In this document: piece after piece, positions 14,874 to 22,939 of the stretch
How positions within the stretch are numbered: the stretch's first letter is position 1
Layout of the letters: each line of letters begins with the position of its first letter
Assembly (NCBI GenBank): GCA_034432935.1
Contig: DAOUBD010000014.1
Coordinates: 1-46,207, forward strand
Direction: 5' to 3'
DNA from: DAOUAG01 sp034432935
GTDB taxonomy: Bacteria > Chloroflexota > Dehalococcoidia > SM23-28-2 > RBG-16-64-32
Length of the DNA: 46,207 nt
The notes under the pieces: generated by a model
What the model was told of the DNA's origin: nothing
The model's database searches: none
The model's input: the letters and a program-made list of their open reading frames with translations, nothing else
Translations under genes and position numbers: made by a program

Positions 14874-15662
14874 ATGGGCCAGAAAGTACATCCTCACGGC
14901 TTCCGGCTGGGCTATATCTACGACTGGAACAGCAAGTGGTACGCCGAGAGGAACTACACCGAACTCCTGCACGAGGACATCGCGACCCGCCGGACCATCG
15001 CGAATATGCTGCCCGATGCTGGCATCTCCCGAATCGAGATCGAGCGTAACTCCAACCAGGTCACGGTGACGGTGCACACGGCCCGGCCGGGCATCGTCAT
15101 CGGCCGCGGCGGCCAGCGGGTGGACGAACTGCGGAACGCTCTGGAACAGATCACCGGCAAACGGGTGCGCGTCAATATCGTCGAGGTGCGCCTGCCGGAG
15201 CTGGAGGCGCCGCTGGTGGCCAAGGCAGTGGCCGAGCAGATAGAGCGCCGGGTGTCCCACCGCCGGGCCATCAAGCAGGCGGCCCTGAGGGCGATGCAGC
15301 GGGGCGCCCATGGCGTGCGCATCAAGGTCAGCGGCCGCTTGGGCGGGGCTGACATGTCGCGCAAGGACCAGGAGCGGCAAGGGCGGGTGCCCCTGCATAC
15401 CCTCAAGGCAGATGTAGACTACGGGACGGCCGAAGCCCGCACGACTTTGGGTCGCATAGGGGTCAAGGTCTGGATATACAAGGGCGACCGGATCTCGGAG
15501 AGAGAGGAGCGGGCGCGAGCGGCAGCCGCGGCGGCAGAGGCCGAGGCGGCAGAAGCGGCTACGTTGGCCGCCGCTGCCCCGCCACCAGCCCGCGATGAGG
15601 CAGTGGCTGATCCGGGGCCCGCGCTGGAAATTGTGGACGAGGCAGAGGATGCTACAACCTAA
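14874..15662 (+). CDS. rpsC: Ribosomal protein uS3 with Ala/Glu-rich tail
   Basis: Small-subunit mRNA-entry protein. It has MGQKVHPHGFRLGYIYDWNS, a KH domain with RPGIVIGRGGQRVDELR, and the C-terminal DVDYGTAEARTTLGRIGVKVWIYKGD. The family length is near 210-235; here 262 residues, with the last 50 or so forming an Ala/Glu-rich helix-prone tail that turns acidic. The 3' end overlaps the rplP start by 14 bases. Confidence 0.96.
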   Translation: MGQKVHPHGFRLGYIYDWNSKWYAERNYTELLHEDIATRRTIANMLPDAGISRIEIERNSNQVTVTVHTARPGIVIGRGGQRVDELRNALEQITGKRVRVNIVEVRLPELEAPLVAKAVAEQIERRVSHRRAIKQAALRAMQRGAHGVRIKVSGRLGGADMSRKDQERQGRVPLHTLKADVDYGTAEARTTLGRIGVKVWIYKGDRISEREERARAAAAAAEAEAAEAATLAAAAPPPARDEAVADPGPALEIVDEAEDATT

Positions 15663-16062
15663 ACGCACCAAGTTCCGCAAGATGCAGAGGGGCCGGATGC
15701 GTGGGCAGGCCAGCAGCGGCAACACGGTGGCCTTCGGGGACTACGGCCTCCAGGCGCTGGGCCCGTGCTGGATGACCGCCCGCCAGATCGAGGCTGGGCG
15801 CCGCGCCATAACGCGCTACGTCCGCCGCGGCGGCAAGCTGTGGATCCGCGTCTTCCCAGATAAGCCCTACACCAAGAAGCCCCTCGAGGTGCGCCAGGGC
15901 AGCGGCAAAGGCCCCGTCGAAGCTTGGGTGGCTGTCGTGCGCCCGGGCCGCATAATCTACGAGATCGCCGGTGTGCGCGAAGACGTTGCCCGGGAGGCGA
16001 TGCGCCTGGCCGCCCATAAGCTGCCAGTGCCCACCCGCTTCGTGGCCCGGACGGAGATGTAG
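15649..16062 (+). CDS. rplP: Ribosomal protein uL16
   Basis: Large-subunit protein near the tRNA acceptor-end sites, 137 residues. The start MLQPKRTKFRKMQRGRMRG is the family start; the frame is open upstream to 15595 but that part lies inside rpsC and is not family-like. GQASSGNTVAFGDYGLQALG, the RQIEAGRRAITRYVRRGGKLW signature and the KPYTKKPLEVRQGSGKG loop are present. GAGGCAGAGG precedes the ATG. Confidence 0.96.
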   Translation: MLQPKRTKFRKMQRGRMRGQASSGNTVAFGDYGLQALGPCWMTARQIEAGRRAITRYVRRGGKLWIRVFPDKPYTKKPLEVRQGSGKGPVEAWVAVVRPGRIIYEIAGVREDVAREAMRLAAHKLPVPTRFVARTEM

Positions 16063-16064
16063 CT

Positions 16065-16301
16065 ATGCCCAAGAAGCCGAAGACCAAGACCGCCGAGATA
16101 CGGAAGCTATCTGACGAGGCTCTGGCCAAAGAGCTGAATGAGGCCTATCGCCGCCTCTTCTCCATGCGTCTGCAAAAGGCCACCTTGCAGCTTACCAACC
16201 ACCGGGAGCTGCCCCGGGCCAGAAGGCAGATCGCGCGGCTAAAGACCATCCAGCGCCAGCGTCAGCTCTTGAAGTCGCTGGGGAAGGGAGCGGCCTTGTG
16301 A
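16065..16301 (+). CDS. rpmC: Ribosomal protein uL29
   Basis: A small helical hairpin protein beside L23 at the exit tunnel. The 78 residues include EIRKLSDEALAKELNEAYRRL, MRLQKATLQLTNHRELPRARRQIARLKT and a C-terminal basic helix. The ATG is 2 bases after rplP, and the stop overlaps the GTG start of rpsQ. Confidence 0.95.
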   Translation: MPKKPKTKTAEIRKLSDEALAKELNEAYRRLFSMRLQKATLQLTNHRELPRARRQIARLKTIQRQRQLLKSLGKGAAL

Positions 16302-16888
16302 CGGCCCAAGGAGGCAAGTACGGCGGCCGCAAGGTGCGGGAAGGCACAGTGGTCAGCGACAAGATGCAGAAGACGGTGGTGGTGGCCGTTGAATCCCACT
16401 TCCGGCACCCCCTTTACAAGAAGAGCGTGCGCCGCGTCAGGCGCTTCATGGCCCACGATGAGGCGGAGGAGTCGCACCTGGGCGACCGCGTGCGCATCGT
16501 GGAGTCGCGCCCCATCTCGCGGCGCAAGCGCTGGCGGGTGGTGGAGGTCCTGGCGAAGGCCGAGTTGCCCGAGGTGGCGGCCGAGTCCATCGACCTGGAG
16601 CTCCTAGGGGAAGCCAAGCCGGAGGAGGCGCCCGCGCCGATGCCGGAGCCGGCCGCCGTCCCGCCGGAGCCTGCGCCCGCCCCAGCGGATGACCCCGGAG
16701 TGGAGGCCACCGCCGAGACTGTGGCGCCGGCGGCGCTAGCGTCCCAAGAGGCGCCACCCGTAGAGGCGCCTGCCCAGGGCGGCGAGAACGCCCCTGAGGC
16801 GGAGACCACATCGGCGGTCGCCGAGCCGGGCGCGGATGTGGCCGCGCCAGCGGGCGGGGACGCTGAGGCTCAGGAGGGCAAAGAGTGA
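16298..16888 (+). CDS. rpsQ: Ribosomal protein uS17 with about 100-residue acidic tail
   Basis: The first 90 residues are a normal S17 OB-fold: REGTVVSDKMQKTVVVAVE, HPLYKKSVRRVRRFMAHDE, LGDRVRIVESRPISRRKRWRVVEVL. S17 usually has about 85 residues; this one has 196. The remainder (from about residue 100) is Pro/Ala/Glu-rich, strongly acidic and without any domain I recognise. The reading frame is continuous to the GTGA overlap with rplN, so the tail is not a frameshift product. The start is GTG at 16298, overlapping the rpmC stop. Confidence 0.93.
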   Translation: MTAQGGKYGGRKVREGTVVSDKMQKTVVVAVESHFRHPLYKKSVRRVRRFMAHDEAEESHLGDRVRIVESRPISRRKRWRVVEVLAKAELPEVAAESIDLELLGEAKPEEAPAPMPEPAAVPPEPAPAPADDPGVEATAETVAPAALASQEAPPVEAPAQGGENAPEAETTSAVAEPGADVAAPAGGDAEAQEGKE

Positions 16889-17253
16889 TCCAGCAGTACT
16901 CGCGGTTGAAGGTGGCCGACAACACCGGCGCCAGGCAGCTCATGTGCATCCAGGTCATGGGCGGCTCGCGGCGGAGGTATGGCACCGTGGGCGATGTCAT
17001 CGTGGCCTCGGTCAAGCAGGCGGCGCCCGCTGGCTCAGTGAAGAAGGGCGACGTCGTGCGGGCGGTGGTGGTGCGGGCTGCCCAGCCCTACCGGCGGAGC
17101 GACGGCTCCTACATCCGCTTCGACGAGAACGCGGCCGTGATCCTATCGGACGCCTTCAACCCTAAGGGCACCCGCATCTTCGGCCCGGTGGCTCGTGAGC
17201 TCCGGGAGCGCAACTTCATGAAGATCGTATCCTTGGCGCCGGAAGTGGTTTGA
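16885..17253 (+). CDS. rplN: Ribosomal protein uL14
   Basis: Large-subunit protein at the subunit interface, 122 residues. MIQQYSRLKVADNTGARQLMCIQV, GDVIVASVKQA, the basic KKGDVVRAVVVRA and GTRIFGPVARELRERNFMKIVSLAPEV are typical. The GTG start overlaps the rpsQ stop (GTGA). Confidence 0.97.
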   Translation: MIQQYSRLKVADNTGARQLMCIQVMGGSRRRYGTVGDVIVASVKQAAPAGSVKKGDVVRAVVVRAAQPYRRSDGSYIRFDENAAVILSDAFNPKGTRIFGPVARELRERNFMKIVSLAPEVV

Positions 17254-17255
17254 CG

Positions 17256-17603
17256 ATGAACAAGGTGCGGCGAGAGGACAACGTCATAGTCTTGAAGGGT
17301 AAGGACCGTGGTCGCACCGGGGTGGTCCGCAAGGTCATACCCCCGGGAAAACGGACTGGCCCCTTCGGCAGGCCCGAGCACGGCAAGGTCATCGTGGCCG
17401 GTGTCAACGTGGTCAAGAGGCACATGAAGCCCCGGGGGCCCCAGAAGCCGGGGGGCATCATCGAGCGCGAGGCCCCCATCTCCTGGGCCAACATCGCGGT
17501 CCTCTGCGCCTCCTGCAACAAGCCCGCGCGGGTGGGATTCCGCGTGCTGCCCGCCGGCAACAAGGTCCGCTACTGTAAGCGCTGCGATGCTAACCTGGAT
17601 TAG
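17256..17603 (+). CDS. rplX: Ribosomal protein uL24, zinc-motif form
   Basis: Assembly-initiating large-subunit protein, 115 residues. The KOW motif region RREDNVIVLKGKDRGRTGVVRKV and GVNVVKRHMKPRG are present. The C-terminus has CASC and CKRC, a four-cysteine ribbon found in many but not all bacterial L24 proteins. I use the ATG at 17256; a TTG two codons upstream is in frame. Confidence 0.95.
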   Translation: MNKVRREDNVIVLKGKDRGRTGVVRKVIPPGKRTGPFGRPEHGKVIVAGVNVVKRHMKPRGPQKPGGIIEREAPISWANIAVLCASCNKPARVGFRVLPAGNKVRYCKRCDANLD

Positions 17604-17614
17604 GGTGAAGACCG

Positions 17615-18163
17615 ATGGCCCCACGGCTTAAGGAACGCTATAAGAACGAGGTCCTCCCGGCCCTCATGAAGGAGTTCGGATACCGGAACGTGATGCAAGC
17701 GCCCCGGCTGGAGAAGGTCACGGTCAACGTGGGCCTGGGTGAGGCCGTGCAGAACGCCAAGGCGCTGGAGGCGGCCTCCCAGGATGTGAGCGTCATCACC
17801 GGGCAGCACCCGGTGATAACCCGGGCCAAGAAGTCCATCTCCAACTTCAAGCTGCGGGCTGGCATGCCCATCGGACTCATGGTCACCCTGCGGGGCGACC
17901 GCATGTGGGAGTTCCTGGACCGCACCATCAACGCGGCCCTGCCCAGGATCCGCGACTTCCAGGGCGTATCGCCAAACTCCTTCGATGGCCGGGGAAACTA
18001 CAGCCTGGGCATCCGGGAACAGGTGATCTACCCGGAGATCGAGTACGACAAGATAGACAAGATCCGCGGCCTTCAGGTAACTATCTGCACAACGGCCCGG
18101 ACCGATGAAGAGGGCAAGCGGCTCTTGGAGCTGCTGGGCATGCCCTTCGCCAGGCGTGGTTAG
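17615..18163 (+). CDS. rplE: Ribosomal protein uL5
   Basis: Central-protuberance protein that binds 5S rRNA and contacts P-site tRNA. The 182 residues include MKEFGYRNVMQAPRLEKVTVN, GLGEAVQN, RAKKSISNFKLRAGMPIG and FDGRGNYSLGIREQVIYPEI. The ATG at 17615 is 11 bases after rplX. Confidence 0.97.
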   Translation: MAPRLKERYKNEVLPALMKEFGYRNVMQAPRLEKVTVNVGLGEAVQNAKALEAASQDVSVITGQHPVITRAKKSISNFKLRAGMPIGLMVTLRGDRMWEFLDRTINAALPRIRDFQGVSPNSFDGRGNYSLGIREQVIYPEIEYDKIDKIRGLQVTICTTARTDEEGKRLLELLGMPFARRG

Positions 18164-18178
18164 CGAGGGATAACGGCT

Positions 18179-18367
18179 ATGACCCGGAAGGCACTGTACG
18201 AAAAGACGTTCCACAAGGAGCCCAAGTTCCCGGTGCGGCGCCGCAACCGCTGCCGGCTCTGCGGCCGCCCGCGGGCCTACATCCGCAAGTTTGGGCTCTG
18301 CCGTATCTGTTTCCGGCAGTTGGCCCTGGAAGGGCACCTGCCGGGCGTGAAGAAGTCTAGCTGGTAG
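18179..18367 (+). CDS. rpsZ: Ribosomal protein uS14, zinc-binding type
   Basis: The short 62-residue S14 form with two CxxC pairs, CRLC and CRIC, which hold zinc. MTRKALYEKTFHKEPKFPVR, RCRLCGRPRAYIRKFGLCRIC and the C-terminus GHLPGVKKSSW match. The zinc form is usual in Gram-positive-like lineages, Thermus and Chloroflexota. Confidence 0.96.
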   Translation: MTRKALYEKTFHKEPKFPVRRRNRCRLCGRPRAYIRKFGLCRICFRQLALEGHLPGVKKSSW

Positions 18368-18373
18368 ATCGAT

Positions 18374-18769
18374 ATGGTTACCGACCCCATCGCCGACATG
18401 CTCACCAGGATCCGGAACGCCCTCATGGCCCGGCATGACTACGCCGACGTACCAGCCTCCAAGCTCAAGGAGGCCATCGTCCAGGTGCTGAAGCGGGAGG
18501 GCTACATAGGTGGCTACGAGGTGCGCAGCGAGGGCAGCCACAAGACCATCCGCGTCCACCTGGCCTATGCCGAGAACAGGGAGCCGGCCATCATGGGCAT
18601 CGAGCGGGTCAGCAAGCCGGGGCTGCGAGTGTACGCCGGCCGCGGCGAGATCCCGCGGGTTTACGGCGGCCTGGGCATCGCCATCCTCTCCACGCCCCAG
18701 GGTGTCATGACGGGCAAGGAGGCGAGGCGGCGCGGCGTGGGCGGCGAAGTGTTGTGTTACGTGTGGTGA
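18374..18769 (+). CDS. rpsH: Ribosomal protein uS8
   Basis: A central assembly protein of the small subunit, 131 residues. MVTDPIADMLTRIRNALMARH at the start and the C-terminal GLGIAILSTPQGVMTGKEARRRGVGGEVLCYVW are diagnostic. In E. coli S8 represses the spc operon by binding the L5 message; no equivalent site was recognised here. Confidence 0.97.
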   Translation: MVTDPIADMLTRIRNALMARHDYADVPASKLKEAIVQVLKREGYIGGYEVRSEGSHKTIRVHLAYAENREPAIMGIERVSKPGLRVYAGRGEIPRVYGGLGIAILSTPQGVMTGKEARRRGVGGEVLCYVW

Positions 18770-18775
18770 TGGCAG

Positions 18776-19321
18776 ATGTCGCGTATAGGTAAGAAGCCGG
18801 TCCCCGTGCCCAAGGGCGTCACGGTCGACATCCAGGGCAATAGGATCACGGTCAAGGGCCCGAAGGGAGAGTTGAGCCGGGAGCTCGACCCCGAGATGCG
18901 CATCGAACAGCGCGATGGCGAGATCCTAGTCTCGCGCCCCAGCGACCAGCCGCGGCACCGGGCCATGCACGGTTTGACCCGGACGCTGGTGGACAACATG
19001 GTGCGGGGGGTGAGCGAGGGCTTCAGCAAGACGCTGGAGATGCAAGGGGTGGGTTACCGGGCGCAGATGCAGGGGAAGGACCTGGTGCTGGCCATCGGAT
19101 TCTCGCACCCTGTGCATGTCCCGCCGCCGCCCAACATCCAGTTCGAGGTGGAGGGCACGTCGCGGATCATTGTCAAAGGTGTAGACAAGGAGCAGGTGGG
19201 CCAGGTGGCGGCCGACGTGCGCAAGATCCGGCCTCCGGAGCCCTACAAGGGCAAAGGCATCCGCTATGTCGGCGAGTACGTTCGCCGCAAGGCGGGCAAG
19301 GCGGGCAAGGCCACCCACTAG
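18776..19321 (+). CDS. rplF: Ribosomal protein uL6
   Basis: Large-subunit protein near the factor-binding site, 181 residues. MSRIGKKPVPVPKGVTVD, NRITVKGPKGELSREL, GVGYRAQMQGKDLVLAIGFSHPV and the signature PEPYKGKGIRYVGEYVRRKAGKAGK are present. Starts 6 bases after rpsH. Confidence 0.97.
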   Translation: MSRIGKKPVPVPKGVTVDIQGNRITVKGPKGELSRELDPEMRIEQRDGEILVSRPSDQPRHRAMHGLTRTLVDNMVRGVSEGFSKTLEMQGVGYRAQMQGKDLVLAIGFSHPVHVPPPPNIQFEVEGTSRIIVKGVDKEQVGQVAADVRKIRPPEPYKGKGIRYVGEYVRRKAGKAGKATH

Positions 19322-19332
19322 GACGGCGAAGA

Positions 19333-19701
19333 ATGAAGAAGACGAAAACGCCAAGGGCAGCGAGGTTGAGGCGGCACGCCAGGGTGCGACAGCGCATCAC
19401 GGGCACCCCGGAGAGGCCGCGGCTGGCCGTATTTCGCAGCCTGACCCATATCTACGCCCAGATCATCGACGATACCGCCGGGCGCACCCTCGTTTCCGCC
19501 GCCGATGTCGAGGCGGGGGTGAGGAAGGCCACAGACAAGAAAACCAAGACCCAGGTGGCCGAGCTGGTGGGCGCCGCCATCGCCAAGAAGGCCAAGGAGA
19601 AGGGGATCACGCAGGTGGTCTTCGACAGGGGCGGCTTCCGGTATCATGGACGGGTCAAGGCCCTGGCGGAAGCTGCCCGCAAGGGCGGGCTCAACTTCTG
19701 A
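19333..19701 (+). CDS. rplR: Ribosomal protein uL18
   Basis: 5S rRNA-binding protein, 122 residues. RHARVRQRITGTPERPRLAVFRS, HIYAQIIDD and the C-terminal FDRGGFRYHGRVKALAEAARKGGLNF match the family. The ATG is 11 bases after rplF. Confidence 0.96.
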   Translation: MKKTKTPRAARLRRHARVRQRITGTPERPRLAVFRSLTHIYAQIIDDTAGRTLVSAADVEAGVRKATDKKTKTQVAELVGAAIAKKAKEKGITQVVFDRGGFRYHGRVKALAEAARKGGLNF

Positions 19702-19723
19702 GGGCCATGGAACAGAGGTAAGT

Positions 19724-20260
19724 ATGTCGAACCCACGCAGGTACATCGCTAAGAGGGAGCGGATCGAGGTCGCGGACATAGAGCTCGGCGAGAAGGTGGT
19801 CTACATCAACCGCGTGGCCAAGGTGATGAAGGGCGGCCGGCGGTTCCACTTCACGGCTATCGTCGTGGTAGGAGACATGGCCGGCCACGTGGGGGCTGCC
19901 ATGGGCAAGGCCACCGAGGTGCCAGAGGCCATTCGCAAGGCGGGGACCATCGCCCGCAAGCACCTCATCAGGGTGCCCTTGCGGGGGACCACGATCCCTC
20001 ACCCCCTTCTGGTGCGCTTCGGCGCGGCCAAGGTGCTGATCAAGCCCGCCCCGCCGGGCACGGGGCTTATCGCCGGCGGTGGCGTCCGGGCTGTGCTGGA
20101 GATGGCTGGGGTGAAGGATGCGGTGGCCAAATCGTTGGGCTCCAACAATCCGGCTAACACCGTGAAGGCCACGGCCCTGGCCCTCTCCAAGCTGCGCTCG
20201 CCGGATGAGGTCCTAAGGCGGCGGAAGGCGTTGTCAGCGGAGGCGTCCCTTGGCGGCTAA
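19724..20260 (+). CDS. rpsE: Ribosomal protein uS5
   Basis: Small-subunit mRNA-entry and fidelity protein, 178 residues. Family features are VVYINRVAKVMKGGRRFHFTA, GKATEVPEAIRKA and the C-domain GGGVRAVLEMAGVKDAVAKSLGSNNPANTV. I place the start at the ATG 19724 after AGAGG. The open frame extends upstream to 19646 inside rplR, which is not credible. The 3' end overlaps rpmD by 11 bases. Confidence 0.96.
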   Translation: MSNPRRYIAKRERIEVADIELGEKVVYINRVAKVMKGGRRFHFTAIVVVGDMAGHVGAAMGKATEVPEAIRKAGTIARKHLIRVPLRGTTIPHPLLVRFGAAKVLIKPAPPGTGLIAGGGVRAVLEMAGVKDAVAKSLGSNNPANTVKATALALSKLRSPDEVLRRRKALSAEASLGG

Positions 20261-20441
20261 GCTACGGATCACTTGGAAGAAGAGCGCCATCGGCTACAAG
20301 GAGGACCAGAAGCGCACCATCGAGGCGCTGGGTCTGCGGCGCCTGGGGCAGACCGTCGAACATGGAGACAGCCGGGCGCTGCGTGGTATGATCACAAAAG
20401 TACGTCACCTGGTGGAGGTGACGGAGGTTGCCGAAGAGTAA
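20250..20441 (+). CDS. rpmD: Ribosomal protein uL30
   Basis: A small large-subunit protein, 63 residues: LRITWKKSAIGYKEDQKRTI, EALGLRRLGQTVEHGD and RGMITKVRHLVEVTEV. The start is an uncommon TTG at 20250 inside the end of rpsE, with GGAGG 7 bases upstream at 20238-20242. Its stop overlaps the rplO start (TAATG). Confidence 0.93.
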   Translation: MAAKLRITWKKSAIGYKEDQKRTIEALGLRRLGQTVEHGDSRALRGMITKVRHLVEVTEVAEE

Positions 20442-20902
20442 TGCAAGCCCATCAGCTAAAGCCAGCCGCCGGGGCCAAGCGCGCCCGTAAACGGGTCGGC
20501 CGCGGCAACGCCAGCGGTCACGGTACGTACTCCGGCCGGGGTCTCAAGGGGCAGAAGGCCCGCAGCGGCCGCAAGCCGCGGCGTTTCTTCGAGGGGGGCC
20601 AGACCCGCCTCTTCAAGAAGCTGCCCCACAGGCGCGGTTTTACCAACCCCTTCCGGGTCGAGTACACCCCTGTCAACGTGTCCGATCTCGAGCGCTTCGA
20701 GGCGGGGACAGAGGTCACCCCGGAGTTGTTGAAAGAGAAGGGCGTCGTGCGGACCCTGCGCAAGCCTGTGAAGGTCTTGGCCCGCGGCCAGTTGAGCAAG
20801 GCCCTGACTGTACGCGCCCATAAGTTCTCCCTCACCGCCAAGGAGAAGATCGAGGCGGCAGGAGGGACTGCCCTGGAGATCGGCGATGGCGACGGCAGCT
20901 AG
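20441..20902 (+). CDS. rplO: Ribosomal protein uL15
   Basis: Large-subunit assembly protein, 153 residues. The glycine-rich N-terminus RKRVGRGNASGHGTYSGRGLKGQKAR, FFEGGQTRLFKKLPHRRGF and the C-terminal fold with a Lys-rich helix are typical. The ATG at 20441 shares a base with the rpmD stop; the 3' end overlaps secY by 17 bases. Confidence 0.96.
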   Translation: MQAHQLKPAAGAKRARKRVGRGNASGHGTYSGRGLKGQKARSGRKPRRFFEGGQTRLFKKLPHRRGFTNPFRVEYTPVNVSDLERFEAGTEVTPELLKEKGVVRTLRKPVKVLARGQLSKALTVRAHKFSLTAKEKIEAAGGTALEIGDGDGS

Positions 20903-22256
20903 GGGGCAGAAGGCGGCCCAGCGGCCGCAGCTTATCCAGGCGTTCATCACCTCCCTCAGCCAGCCCGACATCAGGGAGAAGCTGCTGTTCACCTTCGCCA
21001 TGCTGGTGGTGTTCCGGTTCACGGCCAACTTGCCGGTGCCCGGCGTCAACCCCTTGGCCTTGGACCGGCTATTCAGGGACAGCACCGTCCTGGGCTTCAT
21101 GAACATCTTCAGCGGCGGCGCCCTTCAGAACATGAGCGTGGCGGCGATGGGGGTATACCCCTACATCACATCTTCTATCGTCATGCAGCTCATGGTGCCG
21201 CTGGTGCCCACCCTCCAGGCCCTCACCAAGGAGGGAGAGCAGGGGCGCAAGCAGATCAACATCTATACCCACTGGATGACCATCCCCATGGCCTTCGTCC
21301 AGGGCTACGGACAGTTGATTATCGTGCAGAGCCAGGGGGGCATAACTGGTATCGACTTCACCAGCGGCAACGCCCTGCCCACGCTGGCGGCCGTGACCAC
21401 CATGACAGGCGGCACCATGTTCCTGGTCTGGATCGGCGAGCTCATCAGCGAGAAGGGCATCGGCAACGGCATATCGATCCTTATCTTCGGGGGCATCATC
21501 TCCGGCCTGCCCCAGTTCGTCGCCGGCCGGCTCTACACCGGAACGGGCGAGGGGGTTACGAATACCGTCCTGTTGGGGGCGGGCGTCATCCTCTTGGTGG
21601 CCTACATCGTCCTCTTTCAAGAGGCCCAGCGGAAGATCCCTGTGCAGTACTCTCGCAGCGTCTTCCGCTCGGGGCGCATGTACCGGCAGAGCGGCCAGAC
21701 GCACATACCTTTGAAGGTCAACTCTACGGGGATGATTCCTCTTATCTTCGCCTTCTCCATCATCATCTTCCCGGCCTATGTGGGCAACGTCCTGGCCACC
21801 TCTGGCAGCAGCACGGTGGCCAGCATAGGAGACTTCCTCCAGGGGACCTTCAGCCCAGGCAGCTTTGGGTACTGGGTCTTCGTCTTCTTTACCGTCATCA
21901 TATTCACCTTCTTCTACACCATGGTGGTGTTTCAGCAACAAAACCTGGCTGAGAACCTCCAGCGGCAGGGCGGGTTCATACCGGGCATCAGGCCGGGCAG
22001 GCCCACCCAGGAGTACATCAACCGGGTGCTGATGCGCATCACCTGGGCCGGCGCCCTCTTCCTGGGCACCGTGGCCATCGCCCCCTTCTTCTTCTCGGAG
22101 CTGCTGGGCACCACGATTTCCGGAGGACGGGGGCGGGCTGTGGCCTTCGGCATCACCACCAGCGGCCTTATTATCGTAGTGGGAGTGGTGCTGGACACGA
22201 TGCGGCAGATAGAGGCCCAGCTCCTTATGCGGCAGTACGAAGGCTTCATACGTTAA
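20886..22256 (+). CDS. secY: Protein translocase subunit SecY
   Basis: Central channel of the Sec translocon in the cytoplasmic membrane. The 456 residues show about ten hydrophobic segments. Signature regions are SGGALQNMSVAAMGVYPYITSS, LTKEGEQGRKQIN, the cytoplasmic loop YSRSVFRSGRMYRQSGQTHI and PLKVNSTGMIPLIFA. The start lies inside the end of rplO, so expression is coupled to the ribosomal genes, as in the classical spc operon. Confidence 0.97.
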   Translation: MATAARGQKAAQRPQLIQAFITSLSQPDIREKLLFTFAMLVVFRFTANLPVPGVNPLALDRLFRDSTVLGFMNIFSGGALQNMSVAAMGVYPYITSSIVMQLMVPLVPTLQALTKEGEQGRKQINIYTHWMTIPMAFVQGYGQLIIVQSQGGITGIDFTSGNALPTLAAVTTMTGGTMFLVWIGELISEKGIGNGISILIFGGIISGLPQFVAGRLYTGTGEGVTNTVLLGAGVILLVAYIVLFQEAQRKIPVQYSRSVFRSGRMYRQSGQTHIPLKVNSTGMIPLIFAFSIIIFPAYVGNVLATSGSSTVASIGDFLQGTFSPGSFGYWVFVFFTVIIFTFFYTMVVFQQQNLAENLQRQGGFIPGIRPGRPTQEYINRVLMRITWAGALFLGTVAIAPFFFSELLGTTISGGRGRAVAFGITTSGLIIVVGVVLDTMRQIEAQLLMRQYEGFIR

Positions 22257-22278
22257 GGCACCGGGAGACCTCGACGCG

Positions 22279-22926
22279 TTGTATGTGATCCTCTTGGGGC
22301 TGCCAGGCGCCGGAAAGGGCACCCAGGCCGCCCGGCTGGCCAAGTCCACGGGCCTGGCCCACATCACCACCGGCGAGATCTTCCGGGAGAACATTCGCAA
22401 CGGGACCGAACTGGGCAAGAAGGCGCAGCCCTTCGTGGAGAAGGGGCTTCTGGTGCCCGATGAGATCACCATCGGCATGCTCCTCGACCGTATCGGGCAG
22501 CCTGACTGCGCCAAGGGGTTCATGCTGGACGGCTTCCCTCGCAATATGGCCCAGGCCTTGGCTCTGGACAAGGCGCTCGGGGAGGCCGGCCGGGAGATCG
22601 ACCGGGCCATCTACATCAGGGTGGGCGTCGATGAGTTGGCGCGGCGTCTGGGCGGCCGTTGGACCTGCCGCCAGTGCGGCGCCGTCTACCACGAGACCAA
22701 TCAGCCGCCCAAGAAGGCCGGGGTCTGCGATGCCTGCGGCAGCGAGCTCTACCAAAGGGAAGACGACAAGCCTGAGGTAGTACGCCGGCGCATCGAGGTG
22801 AACCTGGAGAAGCTTGAGCCGCTACTGGCCCACTACCGGGCCCAGGGGAAGCTGGTTGAAGTCGACGGCGAGAGGGATATCGAGGCCATCACGGCCGACA
22901 TCGAGCCCCTCTTGGAGCCGGCCTAG
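22279..22926 (+). CDS. adk: Adenylate kinase, zinc-lid type
   Basis: Interconverts ATP, ADP and AMP. The 215 residues start with the P-loop GLPGAGKGTQAARLA and include TTGEIFRENI, the AMP-binding region LDGFPRNMAQA and a long LID domain. The LID has CRQC and CDAC, a four-cysteine zinc site of the Gram-positive type. The start is TTG at 22279 giving MYVILLGLPGAGKG; no strong ribosome-binding site is visible. It is followed by map, the usual spc-operon order. Confidence 0.96.
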   Translation: MYVILLGLPGAGKGTQAARLAKSTGLAHITTGEIFRENIRNGTELGKKAQPFVEKGLLVPDEITIGMLLDRIGQPDCAKGFMLDGFPRNMAQALALDKALGEAGREIDRAIYIRVGVDELARRLGGRWTCRQCGAVYHETNQPPKKAGVCDACGSELYQREDDKPEVVRRRIEVNLEKLEPLLAHYRAQGKLVEVDGERDIEAITADIEPLLEPA

Positions 22927-22939
22927 AAACGGCCCCCGA

